Assembly: GCF_000745265.1 (NCBI RefSeq)
Contig: NZ_JQNN01000001.1
Location: 4,898,001 to 4,962,000 of the forward strand
DNA: 64,000 nt
Origin: Massilia sp. 9096
GTDB lineage: Bacteria; Pseudomonadota; Gammaproteobacteria; Burkholderiales; Burkholderiaceae_D
Direction: 5' to 3'
Shown: positions 36,136-44,898 of the stretch, piece after piece
How positions within the stretch are numbered: the stretch's first letter is position 1
Layout of the letters: every line of letters begins with the position of its first letter
Position numbers and translations under genes: made by a program
The notes under the pieces: model-generated
Database searches by the model: none
What the model saw: the letters and a program-made list of their open reading frames with translations, nothing else
Told to the model about the DNA's origin: nothing

Positions 36136-37898
36136 ACGCACCGGTTCCCCCCGCAGCGGTCGCCAGCGCGCCCCCGGCCGCCAACCCGGCCGCCAACCCG
36201 GCCGCCAACCCGGCTGCCGGCGCGGTCGCCAGCCCGGCCGCGCCGGCGCCGATCGACTGGGCCGACAAGAACTACCTGATCGTCGACGATTTCGTCGGCG
36301 TGCGCCAGCTGCTGCGCGAGAGCCTGCGCAGCCTGGGCGCGAAGAACATCGACCAGGCTTCCAGCGGCGGCGAGGCGGTCGGCTTGCTGGCGCGCACGCG
36401 CTACGACGTGGTCCTGTGCGACTACAACCTCGGCGAGGGCAAGAACGGCCAGCAGGTGCTGGAAGAAGCGCGCGTGCGCAACCTGGTCAATCCGAGCACC
36501 GTGTGGCTGATGGTCTCGGCCGAAAAGAGCGTCGAGTCGGTGATGGGCGCGGCCGAGCAGCAGCCGGACGCTTACCTGATCAAGCCGATCACCGAGGGCG
36601 TGCTGCTGACGCGCCTGAACCGCGTGTGGCACAAGAAGCAGGTGTTCCGCATGATCGACCAGGCGGTCTTCGAGAAGGACACCCTGCGTGCGGCAAAACT
36701 GTGCGACACCCAGGCCGAGCTCAACCGCGCGCACGAGATCGACCTGCTGCGCATGAAGGCCAAGCTGCTGGAGCGCTCGGGCGAGCCCGCGCGTGCGCGC
36801 GAGGTGTACGAGCGCGTGCTCGAGCAGCGCGAGTACCAGTGGGCGCGCGCCGGCATCGCGCGCATCCGCCTGGCCAACGGCGAATTCGAGCAGGCGCGCC
36901 AGGCCTTCCAGGGCGTGATCGCCGAGAACCGCTACTACATCGACGCCTACGACCAGCTGGCGCTGGCCTACCAGAATCTCGGCAAGCCCGAGGAAGGCTG
37001 CGCGATCCTCGAGCGTGCGGCCAGGCTGTCACCCAATTCGGTGCCGCGCCAGAACCGCCTGGGCCAGGCCGCGCTCAAGCTGGGCAACCTGGCGCTGGCC
37101 GAAAAGGCCTTCCGCAAGTGCATCGCGATCGGCGCGTACTCGATCGCCAGGACGCCCGACGCCTACCTCGGCCTGGCGCGCGTCTGCGGCCAGAAGAACG
37201 ACCCCAAGGAAGCGCAGGCGCTCTTGCAGTTGGCCCAGCGCGAGTTCGGCCACGAGCACCCGGACCTCGAGCTGCGCGCCAAGATCACCGAGGGCCTGGT
37301 CTGGCACGAGAGCGGCGACTACCGGCGCGCGCGCAAGGCCGGCGACGAGCTGGAAGCGCTGCTGGCCACGGATGCCGAGCGACCCGACACCGCGACCTGC
37401 CTGGAGATGGCGACGCTGCTGTTCGCGGTCGGCGTCAAGGAGGCGCCGGTCGAGCTGCTGTGCTGGGTCGTGCGCAACAACCACGACCATCCGCTGCTGC
37501 TCGACGAGGTGCAGAAGATCTTCGACAAGGGCCGCCTGGGCGAGGAGGGCGCAGCCCTGATCCGCAGCGTGCGCAAGGAAGCGTCCGACCTGATGAATCA
37601 GGGCGTCCTGCTGTGGAAGACCGGCAAGCTGGGCGAGGCGGTCGCGTGGATGCGCAATGCCCGCCAGACCACGCCGCACAACCAGCGCATCCTGTTCAAC
37701 GCGGCCCAGATCCTGGTCTCGCACATGCAGCAGCACGGCTACGACGAACGCCTGTCCCTTGAGGCGCGCGAGGTGCTGCACCACGTCGACCGCCTGCTGC
37801 CGGGGCAGCAGCGCTTTGCGCAGTTGATGGAGCAGCTGGCGGCGCTGCAGCCTGTAGCTGAAGTAACGCTGAGCTCCAACGTGGCGGAAGTCGCGTAG
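36132..37898 (+). CDS. Response regulator with TPR repeats
   Basis: This protein has 588 residues. The first 40 residues are low-complexity and include a triple NPAA repeat. A receiver domain follows (about residues 45-165): NYLIVDDF, the phospho-aspartate D97 in CDYNLGEG, and K151 in LIKPI. The rest is a helical TPR array (for example YDQLALAYQNLGKPEEG, GQAALKLGNLALAEKAF), with no DNA-binding domain. Output is therefore probably by protein binding. The GTG start overlaps the kinase stop. Similar REC-TPR proteins occur in chemotaxis or surface-behaviour pathways, but the role here is unknown. Confidence 0.87.
   Translation: MNAPVPPAAVASAPPAANPAANPAANPAAGAVASPAAPAPIDWADKNYLIVDDFVGVRQLLRESLRSLGAKNIDQASSGGEAVGLLARTRYDVVLCDYNLGEGKNGQQVLEEARVRNLVNPSTVWLMVSAEKSVESVMGAAEQQPDAYLIKPITEGVLLTRLNRVWHKKQVFRMIDQAVFEKDTLRAAKLCDTQAELNRAHEIDLLRMKAKLLERSGEPARAREVYERVLEQREYQWARAGIARIRLANGEFEQARQAFQGVIAENRYYIDAYDQLALAYQNLGKPEEGCAILERAARLSPNSVPRQNRLGQAALKLGNLALAEKAFRKCIAIGAYSIARTPDAYLGLARVCGQKNDPKEAQALLQLAQREFGHEHPDLELRAKITEGLVWHESGDYRRARKAGDELEALLATDAERPDTATCLEMATLLFAVGVKEAPVELLCWVVRNNHDHPLLLDEVQKIFDKGRLGEEGAALIRSVRKEASDLMNQGVLLWKTGKLGEAVAWMRNARQTTPHNQRILFNAAQILVSHMQQHGYDERLSLEAREVLHHVDRLLPGQQRFAQLMEQLAALQPVAEVTLSSNVAEVA
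36177..36212 (+). repeat. Three perfect 12-bp tandem repeats
   Basis: GCCGCCAACCCG occurs three times in a row inside the response regulator gene and encodes an alanine/asparagine/proline linker. Copy number may vary between strains by slippage without breaking the frame. Confidence 0.8.
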
Positions 37899-38536
37899 CC
37901 GTCCGCATCATATACCGTCACCTCACTGCCATCCCAGCCGGCGCTGCCCGGCGCCTCGTCATGCTGAGATTGTCTCGCTGAGGCGACACTGCCCACTTAA
38001 TAAACTTTATTTCTTTCCATTTCGCATTTTGTGATATGTGGAGAGAATATTTACGCATTTCTACTTTATTCTTGAGCGTATTTATCGGGGCGGAAAAAGG
38101 TGCAGCGGGTATCGGCTATTAACTTTGCAGCTTACTGCACTTCTCCCTCATGAATGGCATCAAAAGGTCGTGTTGTGTGAACTGAGCACCAGGTCGTACC
38201 GTTTGGAAGTTTAAGAAAAAGATTTAAAAACCGCTGAGTTTCCTCTTGGCAAGCGGGAAATTAGCGATATAATTAAAATTATAATAAAAAAGTAAATACA
38301 GCGCGTTTTTGGTCTGCTCCACAAATACAAAGCATACGGAGCCAAGCCGGAGATTCTGCTGATTGATGGCATCTTGGAGACATCACGGCCCGGCATTACG
38401 CTGTCGCGTCTCTGCGTTTTCCCAAATAAAACTTAAGCATTCGTGGGTAAGTGCGCTCCCAGTAGTCGTGCTCGCCCTTTCGAATCTGCTCGTTTTTCGG
38501 CATTACAAATAATGAATCGGCTTACGCAGATATAAC
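37899..38536. other. A+T-rich 640-bp junction with possible gene scraps
   Basis: Base composition drops sharply from the surrounding high GC. No intact gene was found. On the minus strand a 35-codon frame (38396-38503) reads MPKNEQIRKGEHDYWERTYP and then MLKFYLGKRRDATA, which looks like natural protein sequence. On the plus strand a frame at about 38307-38430 reads RVFGLLHKYKAYGAKPEILL and onward, also protein-like but without a start. Both may be remains of lost genes at the edge of the RHS island. No mobile-element ends were identified. Confidence 0.35.
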
Positions 38537-39979
38537 TTGGCGCGGCCCAAGAGCATGACGACGGCAGGCGCCGTCAACACGGCGATTTCTTACGACAGCG
38601 CTTCCCGACCGCAAGTTATCGGCCTGGACCCGAGCGGTGCTTCGTACGATGTCGCTCATACGCTTGGCTACAATCCGGCGGGGCAGATCGTCAATGACAC
38701 GTTAAGCAACAGCAATTTCGAGCACTTCGAAAACAGGAGCTCGGCCGGCGCTTATGCGGCCAACGGTCTGAACGAATATACGCAGGTCGGTAGCCAGAGC
38801 TACGCCTACGACGATAACGGCAACCTGACGTCCGACGGGGCAACGACCTACACGTACGACGCCGAAAACCGCCTGATCAACACCGTCGGCGCGAAAAACG
38901 CCACGCTCAAGTACGACCCATTTGGCCATCTGTACCAGATCACCGGCGACACCACGACCAATTTCCTGTACAGCGGAGATTCGCTCGTCGCGGAATACCG
39001 AAATGGTGCGATGACCAAGCGCTATGTATTTGGCGCGGGCGTGGACAAGCCCTTGGTCATGTACGACGGCGCAACGGTGACGAGCGCGAACCGGCAATTT
39101 ATTCACGGGAATCACCAGGGCTCGGTCATCGCGATCACGGACAGCGCAGGCAACGTGGTGGCGACCAACACCTACGATGCATTTGGCGTGCCCAGCGCCT
39201 ACAACCAGGGCCGGTTTGCCTATACCGGACAAGCCTACCTGGACGAAATCGGCATGTATTATTACAAGGCGCGCGTGTATTACCCGCAAATCGGCCGGTT
39301 CCTGCAAACCGATCCTGTCGGGTACAAGGACGACATGAACATGTACGCGTATGTCGGCAACGATCCGCTGAACAAGACGGATCCGACCGGTATGTTCCAG
39401 CTGACGGGATGTCGGGAAGTCAGTGACAGCTACCTCTGCGGCGGCTCATCGTCGGACGACGATGGCAATCAAAAGAAGGCGGATATGGTAGCGGGCGCCG
39501 AGGTCGGTGGAGCGGTTGGCGCCGCCGCCGACGTGGCGATCTCCGGCGGTTGCGACGTGGCGACCAGTGGCGTTTGCGCGCCAGCCAATCCGGAAATCGT
39601 CGCTGTGAGCGCGGCGGCGGGGGCGGCGATCGGTGCTAAGCTGGGCCCACCTGTCATGGCCTCGTCGAGGATACTTGCTAAGAATATTGCAGCTGCAACT
39701 GGAAATACCAAAAAGAAATCTGAGGAAAGCCATCATATTGTTGCAGAGAATGAGCCTCAGGCCGCCAACTCGCGAAAAATCCTGGCCAATGTGGGGATGA
39801 GTATCGACAGCGCATTCAATGGCATGAACATGAATTGGCGGTATCATCGTCGCGTGCATACCGATTTGTATTACCAGAGCGTCGAAAATGCCTTGACAGG
39901 TTCGACTTCGTACGCCGATGTCGCGGCGCGACTTTCCGTGATCAGAATTAAGATCTATTTGGGTACCTTTCCGTTCTAG
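38537..39979 (+). CDS. RHS repeat protein, 5'-truncated, with C-terminal AHH nuclease toxin
   Basis: This protein has 480 residues. The first 290 or so are RHS/YD repeats (YAYDDNGNLTSDG, YTYDAENRL, YDAFG) ending in the RHS core RFLQTDPVGYKDDMNMYAYVGNDPLNKTDPTG near residue 253. The variable tip follows: a Gly/Ala-rich segment, then an HNH/AHH-type nuclease with SHHIVAEN (H399, H400) and NGMNMNWRYHRRVHTDLYYQ. RHS proteins of toxin systems normally exceed 1,200 residues with export signals at the N-terminus; those are missing, so this is an orphan tip or the end of a broken gene. The coding similarity begins near the TTG at 38537 (LARPKSMT), right at the composition break. It is followed two bases later by a candidate immunity gene. 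Confidence 0.8.
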   Translation: MARPKSMTTAGAVNTAISYDSASRPQVIGLDPSGASYDVAHTLGYNPAGQIVNDTLSNSNFEHFENRSSAGAYAANGLNEYTQVGSQSYAYDDNGNLTSDGATTYTYDAENRLINTVGAKNATLKYDPFGHLYQITGDTTTNFLYSGDSLVAEYRNGAMTKRYVFGAGVDKPLVMYDGATVTSANRQFIHGNHQGSVIAITDSAGNVVATNTYDAFGVPSAYNQGRFAYTGQAYLDEIGMYYYKARVYYPQIGRFLQTDPVGYKDDMNMYAYVGNDPLNKTDPTGMFQLTGCREVSDSYLCGGSSSDDDGNQKKADMVAGAEVGGAVGAAADVAISGGCDVATSGVCAPANPEIVAVSAAAGAAIGAKLGPPVMASSRILAKNIAAATGNTKKKSEESHHIVAENEPQAANSRKILANVGMSIDSAFNGMNMNWRYHRRVHTDLYYQSVENALTGSTSYADVAARLSVIRIKIYLGTFPF

Positions 39980-39981
39980 AC

Positions 39982-40542
39982 ATGAAGATTTTTGCCATAA
40001 ACATAGCGAATGGCTTTCAATCCGTACTTCCGAGAGAGGGGGGGCAGGAGACGATCGAGCTTAAATTCAACCAGAACCGGCTCTCGGAAGCGTGGAAGAG
40101 TTATCAGTATGACTTTTTCGAACTGGCGAAAAAGAAGCCCAGGAAACCCGACCTATCGATCTTGGCAGGCGGCGTACTTGCACTGCGCGCGGATTTGAAG
40201 GAAGCGGTTTTCCCGTCCTCCACTGATGACCTGGAAGTTCTACCGATTCGTGTTTCTTCGGAAGACTGGTACATCGTGAATTGCCTTAGAGCGACGGACG
40301 CGATCGACGAAAAGGCCTCCATCCTGTATCGCAGTATCGAAGGGCAGATCTTTATGGTCGATAAGGTCGTGATCGATGATCCATCGCTGGAACGAAGCGA
40401 TATGTTCGTTCTCGATGGATCGAATCGTACGACCTTGCTGACGTCGCCGTCCGTGGTCGAGCGCGTTGCCAGTCTCGGCATCGGCGGCGTCACGTTCCGT
40501 GAAATCGGCGAGTTGAACCTTGACCACCGTTCTCCAGCATGA
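39982..40542 (+). CDS. Candidate immunity protein for the AHH nuclease
   Basis: This protein has 186 residues with no signal peptide. It starts two bases after the toxin stop, the classical place for an immunity gene. The C-terminal pattern SDMFVLDGSNRTTLLTSPSV followed by GIGGVTFREI resembles the Imm11/DUF1629 type of immunity protein; this match is from memory of the family pattern and not certain. A+T content is higher than in the chromosomal neighbours, suggesting transfer. It should block the nuclease in sister cells. Confidence 0.65.
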   Translation: MKIFAINIANGFQSVLPREGGQETIELKFNQNRLSEAWKSYQYDFFELAKKKPRKPDLSILAGGVLALRADLKEAVFPSSTDDLEVLPIRVSSEDWYIVNCLRATDAIDEKASILYRSIEGQIFMVDKVVIDDPSLERSDMFVLDGSNRTTLLTSPSVVERVASLGIGGVTFREIGELNLDHRSPA

Positions 40543-40619
40543 GGTCCACGCCACCGCTCCTCTAAGTTCGAACAGCACAGGTTCATGCCATCTTTTAACC
40601 TTAACGATTCGAGCACAGT

Positions 40620-41126
40620 ATGCCTATCCCTACATCAAAATCCGAGTTGGTGAAAGTTTTTACGGAGCTTGGGGCTTCGTCTCCGGAACTGTGGGCCAAC
40701 TCGCAGATAGAAGAAGGTATTCCTCAGCTACTTCGCTTCCTATTTCTGAAGAGTGCGTGGCACTACGTAGTGGCGGAGGGGGATAGCTCGTGGATTGATG
40801 AGGAAATCGAACTTGGTCGAAGCCGACCGCAGGCACCATATGCGGGACTCAGTCAAACGTTAGAAAAGCTGAGAAACCAAGGTGTTGCGGACGAAGACCT
40901 GACGACGATTGCTCGTTGTCTGCAGGCGCAGATGATCTTCTCGCTCGGTTACTTGCTTGATGCAGGTCCATCTGAACAAATCGAGGAGATTGAAGACGTT
41001 ACCTGGGGACTTTTCCAAGTCGATGACAATGGTAACCCGTTCGGTCCGGCTATCTCAGGCCTGCATGAATCTGTGCTCGAGCTCGATCCCACCGGGCGCG
41101 AAATGCGGCCCATCGGATCTCCGTAA
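40620..41126 (+). CDS. Hypothetical protein, possible second immunity protein
   Basis: I do not recognise this family. It has 168 residues, is acidic and helical, with no signal or membrane segment. Notable stretches are LLRFLFLKSAWHYVVAEGD, EGDSSWIDEEIELGRSR and LQAQMIFSLGYLLDAG. The ribosome-binding site is weak. It sits between the first immunity candidate and an RHS scrap, where extra immunity genes for lost toxin tips often collect; this role is inferred from position only. Confidence 0.6.
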   Translation: MPIPTSKSELVKVFTELGASSPELWANSQIEEGIPQLLRFLFLKSAWHYVVAEGDSSWIDEEIELGRSRPQAPYAGLSQTLEKLRNQGVADEDLTTIARCLQAQMIFSLGYLLDAGPSEQIEEIEDVTWGLFQVDDNGNPFGPAISGLHESVLELDPTGREMRPIGSP

Positions 41127-41606
41127 AAGCGCCATTAAATTAGAACGGTTACGTTTACCGGTTGAACCCGCCATCGGCTACATTGATGCCGTTGCGGTAG
41201 GGGGCGTATTACGACAACCTGAATCGGTGTGGCGCAAGGAAGTGCCGAATACCGATGGCAGCATCACATCGGTTTTCGAGGTCATGACTTGTTCGAAATC
41301 AGCTGTGTGCCCGGTTCGGCAACGACAGCGGAGCGGACACTACTTTCGTTTACAACGGTTTTGGCGAATTAGTGTCGGAAACGAGCAATGCGAACAGCGC
41401 CAGCAACATGTTGAGCTATCAATATGACCTGAATGGTAACCGTATGCTCGTCCATACCAACAACCTATCCGGGCAGCCATCTGCCTGATCGGCAAGTAGA
41501 CAGCGTCTTACCCGGCAGGACACGCTGCACTGCAATGATGCGTGCAGGGTGTGTTCGCAGGCCTGCGGTTAGAATCGCAGGCTCGAACAACCATCGGAGA
41601 ACAGGC
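41127..41606. other. 480-bp spacer containing RHS debris
   Basis: There is no intact gene. The last half holds an RHS-like fragment, listed separately. The first half gives short protein-like stretches in different frames and looks like a decayed coding sequence. The right end holds the promoter region of the following oxidoreductase gene. Confidence 0.4.
41306..41488 (+). pseudogene. RHS repeat gene fragment
   Basis: In one frame this reads RFGNDSGADTTFVYNGFGEL, then VSETSNANSASNMLSYQYDLNGNR and a stop at 41486-41488. FVYNGFGEL and YQYDLNGNR are RHS/YD repeat units. There is no start, no core and no tip, so this is the relic of an internal piece of another RHS gene. It shows that the island was rearranged or once held a larger RHS gene. 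Confidence 0.7.
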
Positions 41607-42662
41607 ATGGACGGCAAGACGCTGCGGGTAGGGATCATCGGTTTCGGTTTCGCGGGTACGACCTTTCACGCGCCCTTGATCCGCACCACGCCGGGCATGG
41701 CGATCGCGGCGGTGGCCAGCAGCGACGCCGGCAAGGTGCATGCGGCGCTGGGCCGGGACGTGCAGGTCTACGCCGACCCCAAGGCGATGATCGCCCAGGC
41801 CGAGATCGACCTGGTGGTGGTCGCCAGCCCGAACGCGACGCATTACGAACTGGCCGCGCTGGCGCTCGACCACGGCCGCCACGTGGTGGTCGACAAGCCG
41901 TTCACGGCGACCGTGCAGGAAGCCGAAGACCTGGCCCAGCGCGCGCGCGCGAAGGGCGTGCTGCTGAGCGTCTATCACAACCGCCGCTGGGACAGCACCA
42001 CGCGCACCGCGCAGCGTCTGCTGGACGCCAACCTGCTGGGCGAAGTGCGCCAGGCCGGCATGTACTTCGACCGCTTCCGCCCGGCGCCGCAGGCGCGCTG
42101 GAAGGAGGACGCCGATGCGCTCGGAGGCGTGTGGATGGACCTGGGCCCGCACCTGCTGGATGAGGCGCTGCTGTACTTCGGCATGCCGGAGGCGATCCAG
42201 GCCGACATCGGCCGCCTGCGTCCCGGCACGCGCTGCGACGACGCCTTCCAGGTGCGCCTGCGCTACGGCGACGGCCTGTGCGTCGACCTCGGCGCCAGCA
42301 TGCTGAGCGCGATCCCGCGTCCACGCCTGACCCTGCACGGCACGCGCGGCAGCTATGCCAAGCAGAGCCTGGACCCGCAGGAAGCGATGCTCAAGGCCGG
42401 CGAGCTGCCGGGCGATCCGCGGATGTGGGGCATCGATACGGAACAGGGCGTGCTCGTCACCGGGCGCGACGGACAGATCGAGCAGACCGCGATGGCGACC
42501 GAAAACGGCGCCTACCCCGAGTACTACCGCCTGGTGCGCGATGCCATCCTGGGTGTGGGGCCGAATCCGGTGCCGCCGGAACAGGCGGTCCGCGTGATGC
42601 GCCTGCTCGACGCCGGCCGGCAGAGCAGCGACGAGCGCCGCGAAATCAGCGTCGCCGCGTGA
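41607..42662 (+). CDS. Gfo/Idh/MocA family oxidoreductase
   Basis: This protein has 351 residues. The NAD(P)-binding N-domain begins LRVGIIGFGFAGTTFHAPLI; the conserved VVDKPFTATVQEAEDL holds the EKP-like catalytic lysine, here DKP. The C-terminal domain has WMDLGPHLLDEALLYFGMP. Such enzymes oxidise or reduce sugars and cyclic polyols; E. coli YdgJ is of the same type. The ATG at 41607 follows GGAGAACAGG; an upstream open frame belongs to the RHS debris. The substrate is unknown. Confidence 0.9.
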   Translation: MDGKTLRVGIIGFGFAGTTFHAPLIRTTPGMAIAAVASSDAGKVHAALGRDVQVYADPKAMIAQAEIDLVVVASPNATHYELAALALDHGRHVVVDKPFTATVQEAEDLAQRARAKGVLLSVYHNRRWDSTTRTAQRLLDANLLGEVRQAGMYFDRFRPAPQARWKEDADALGGVWMDLGPHLLDEALLYFGMPEAIQADIGRLRPGTRCDDAFQVRLRYGDGLCVDLGASMLSAIPRPRLTLHGTRGSYAKQSLDPQEAMLKAGELPGDPRMWGIDTEQGVLVTGRDGQIEQTAMATENGAYPEYYRLVRDAILGVGPNPVPPEQAVRVMRLLDAGRQSSDERREISVAA

Positions 42663-42719
42663 TGCTCGAGCGTTCGGCGTACCCGGCGGGATCGGTGCGC
42701 CGAGGACGCTGAGCGCGGC

Positions 42720-43556
42720 TCAGGATTTGTCGGCCCTGGAGCGCGGCGTGCGCGCCTTGCCGTTGCCGGCTGCGCCGCCGTCGGCGCTCGCATCGGCGCC
42801 GGGGTTGGGGGCGGCGTTCGAGCCCGGGCTTGAGCCCGTGTTCGAGCCGGTATTCGGGCCGGCATTCGAACCGGCATTCGAACCAGCCCCAGCGCCGGGC
42901 GCGGCTGGCGCGGCATTCGCTTCCGGCGCAGGCGGCGCCGGTGGTGCGGACGCCGCGGCGCCCGGTGCCGCCGAGCTCATCGCCGAGGTCACGGCCTGCG
43001 TGAATTGCTCCTGCAACATATTCCACCAAGCAACGGCGGCCGGCATGCCCATCGCGGCAGCGCCGCCCGCAGCGGTGGCGCCGGCATCCGAACCGGCCGG
43101 GGCCGCGGCGCCGGGCTGGGCGCTGCCTGCGCCGGCCGGGGCTGACGATGCCGCTGCAGGGGCGGGCGCGGCCGGCTTGCCGCCTGCGGACGGGCTCGGT
43201 GGCGTGAAGAAGGCCGCGAACGGCATGGCGGCCATCTTGTCGGTGCCGATGCCGGACTGGCGCATCGCGTCCGCCATCGACGCGCTCATCGACTTGAGGG
43301 CGGCCAGCGTGCCGCGCTGCACTTCCAACGCCTGGATCGTGCCGCGCAGCATGGTGACGTTCATGTTGAGCCAGGACTCGACCGCCTTCAGGTCGGCGAT
43401 GCGTTTGTCCAGCTCGTCGGTGGAAAGCGGGGGCGTGGCCAGGCCGGACATGCCCGGCATGCCGACGCCCGGGATGTTCATCGATCCCCACAGGTTCTTG
43501 ACGAAGTCCAGCGTATCCGTCATCCCGGGAATGGTAGGGGCAGGTGGTTTCAGCAT
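42720..43556 (-). CDS. phaM: PhaM-type polyhydroxyalkanoate granule protein
   Basis: In Ralstonia PhaM activates PHB synthase, binds granules and links them to DNA. This protein has 278 residues. The conserved N-terminal part reads DTLDFVKNLWGSMNIPG, then TDELDKRIADLKAVESWLNMN and QALEVQRGTLAALKSM (about residues 1-90). The rest is an Ala/Pro/Gly-rich low-complexity tail with a tetrapeptide repeat, ending in a basic stretch (KARTPRSRADKS) that would fit DNA binding. No PHA synthase gene is in this window. It is convergent with the oxidoreductase gene. Confidence 0.88.
   Translation of the reverse strand: MLKPPAPTIPGMTDTLDFVKNLWGSMNIPGVGMPGMSGLATPPLSTDELDKRIADLKAVESWLNMNVTMLRGTIQALEVQRGTLAALKSMSASMADAMRQSGIGTDKMAAMPFAAFFTPPSPSAGGKPAAPAPAAASSAPAGAGSAQPGAAAPAGSDAGATAAGGAAAMGMPAAVAWWNMLQEQFTQAVTSAMSSAAPGAAASAPPAPPAPEANAAPAAPGAGAGSNAGSNAGPNTGSNTGSSPGSNAAPNPGADASADGGAAGNGKARTPRSRADKS
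42817..42888 (-). repeat. Six 12-bp imperfect tandem repeats in phaM
   Basis: Six units of the form TTCGAGCCGGTA follow each other exactly in the plus-strand reading, encoding GSNA/GSNT-type tetrapeptides on the minus strand. The length can change by whole units without frameshift, so strain variation in the linker is likely. Confidence 0.75.
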
Positions 43557-43677
43557 GGTCGTCTCCTTGGAAGATCGTTCTTATAGCACGCTTTAGCGTA
43601 ACAGATAAATAACATCGCGCAAAAGTGCGTACATGTGTATTACACCATCGGGCGGGCGGAGCGGATACACTAGGCAG

Positions 43678-44898
43678 ATGAGTCATGCTTTTGACCGCGC
43701 CAGGCGCCCCGGCGCTTTCCGTTCCCGCCGCCGGCAGATCGTGCTCGGGGCGGTCACGGTCCTGCTTCACCTGGTCGTCTTCGACTGGTTCAGCGGCGAG
43801 CTCGGCGTGCCGCAGCACGAATCCGTGCGCGCCGAACAGCCGATGCAAGCCGAACTGATCAGCGACACGCCGCAGCCGGCGCCGGCCACCCAGCCGCCGC
43901 CGCAGCCCAAGCTCGACCTGCCGCCCTTGCCCGACTTCGATCCCGAGCCGGTGGCCGTGGCCGAGCCGCCGCCGCCGAAACCGCAGCTGGCGCAGCCCGC
44001 GCCTGCCGCGCCGGGCGACGCCAACGGTGCGCCCGGCGATGCCGGTGCGCAAGTGGCCGGCCAGTCCGGCGAGGCCGGCGCCGGCGCCGATTCATCGGGG
44101 CAGGCAGGCGCGGGCGCACCCGCGGGCGCGCCCGCGCAGGCATCGAACGGCGCAGCCCCGGCCGAGCCGGCGGCATCCGCCAAGCCCGCATCTGACGCAC
44201 ATCCCGAGGTGCGCCACTACAAGGTCGACCCGCCGCCTTCGAGCGAGATCACGATGGACGTCGCGCGGGTCGACGCCAACGGCACGCGCTGGAGCGGCGA
44301 GGAATCGCTGGCCTGGCAGTTCGGTCCGGCGGCAGCCTACCGGATCCAGCTCGAAGCCGGCATCAGCGTGGTGTTCACGCGCATCAACCTGCTGACCGTC
44401 ACCAGCGAAGGCACGGTCGGCGAGGACGGTTTCAATCCGAACCTGATGACCGAAAAGCGGCGCGGGCGCGCGCTGACCGCGACCCACTTCAACCGCGCCG
44501 ACGGCACGATGACGTTTTCAAGCTCGCAGGCGAAATACCCGCTCACCGCCGGCGCACAGGACAAAGCCAGCGTGACCCTGCAACTGGTGGCGATCGCGCG
44601 CGCCGATCCGAAGCAATTGTCAGGCAATATCGACATCTTTGTCGGCGAAGACCGCGACGCGAGCGTTTTCAGCTTCACGGTGGCCGGCCAGGAACAGATC
44701 GACACCCCGATGGGGCGTATCGCGACCTGGCACCTGGTGCGTCCGCCCAAGCCGGGCTCGTACAATTCGCGCCTGGACCTGTGGCTGGCGCCGTCCTATG
44801 GCTGGCTGCCGGTGCAGATCCGCAACCTGGAAGCCAGCGGGGCGGTCACGACGCAAACCGCACGTAAAATCGAAAAGAAAGAAGCAGGAAATTCATGA
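43678..44898 (+). CDS. DUF3108 protein with N-terminal anchor and proline-rich region
   Basis: This protein has 406 residues. A basic start is followed by one hydrophobic helix (QIVLGAVTVLLHLVVFDWF, about residues 19-37), then a Pro/Ala/Gly-rich periplasmic stretch to about residue 170, as in TonB-like proteins, and a C-terminal DUF3108 domain (YRIQLEAGISVVFTRINL, then SRLDLWLAPSYGWLPVQIR). The function is unknown. The stop overlaps the next start as ATGA, coupling it to a second DUF3108 protein. Confidence 0.82.
   Translation: MSHAFDRARRPGAFRSRRRQIVLGAVTVLLHLVVFDWFSGELGVPQHESVRAEQPMQAELISDTPQPAPATQPPPQPKLDLPPLPDFDPEPVAVAEPPPPKPQLAQPAPAAPGDANGAPGDAGAQVAGQSGEAGAGADSSGQAGAGAPAGAPAQASNGAAPAEPAASAKPASDAHPEVRHYKVDPPPSSEITMDVARVDANGTRWSGEESLAWQFGPAAAYRIQLEAGISVVFTRINLLTVTSEGTVGEDGFNPNLMTEKRRGRALTATHFNRADGTMTFSSSQAKYPLTAGAQDKASVTLQLVAIARADPKQLSGNIDIFVGEDRDASVFSFTVAGQEQIDTPMGRIATWHLVRPPKPGSYNSRLDLWLAPSYGWLPVQIRNLEASGAVTTQTARKIEKKEAGNS

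Noticed and set aside
42709..42723. A CTGAGC-GCG-GCTCAG hairpin over the phaM stop codon as a terminator.
   Set aside because: It is perfect but short and has no T run on either strand.
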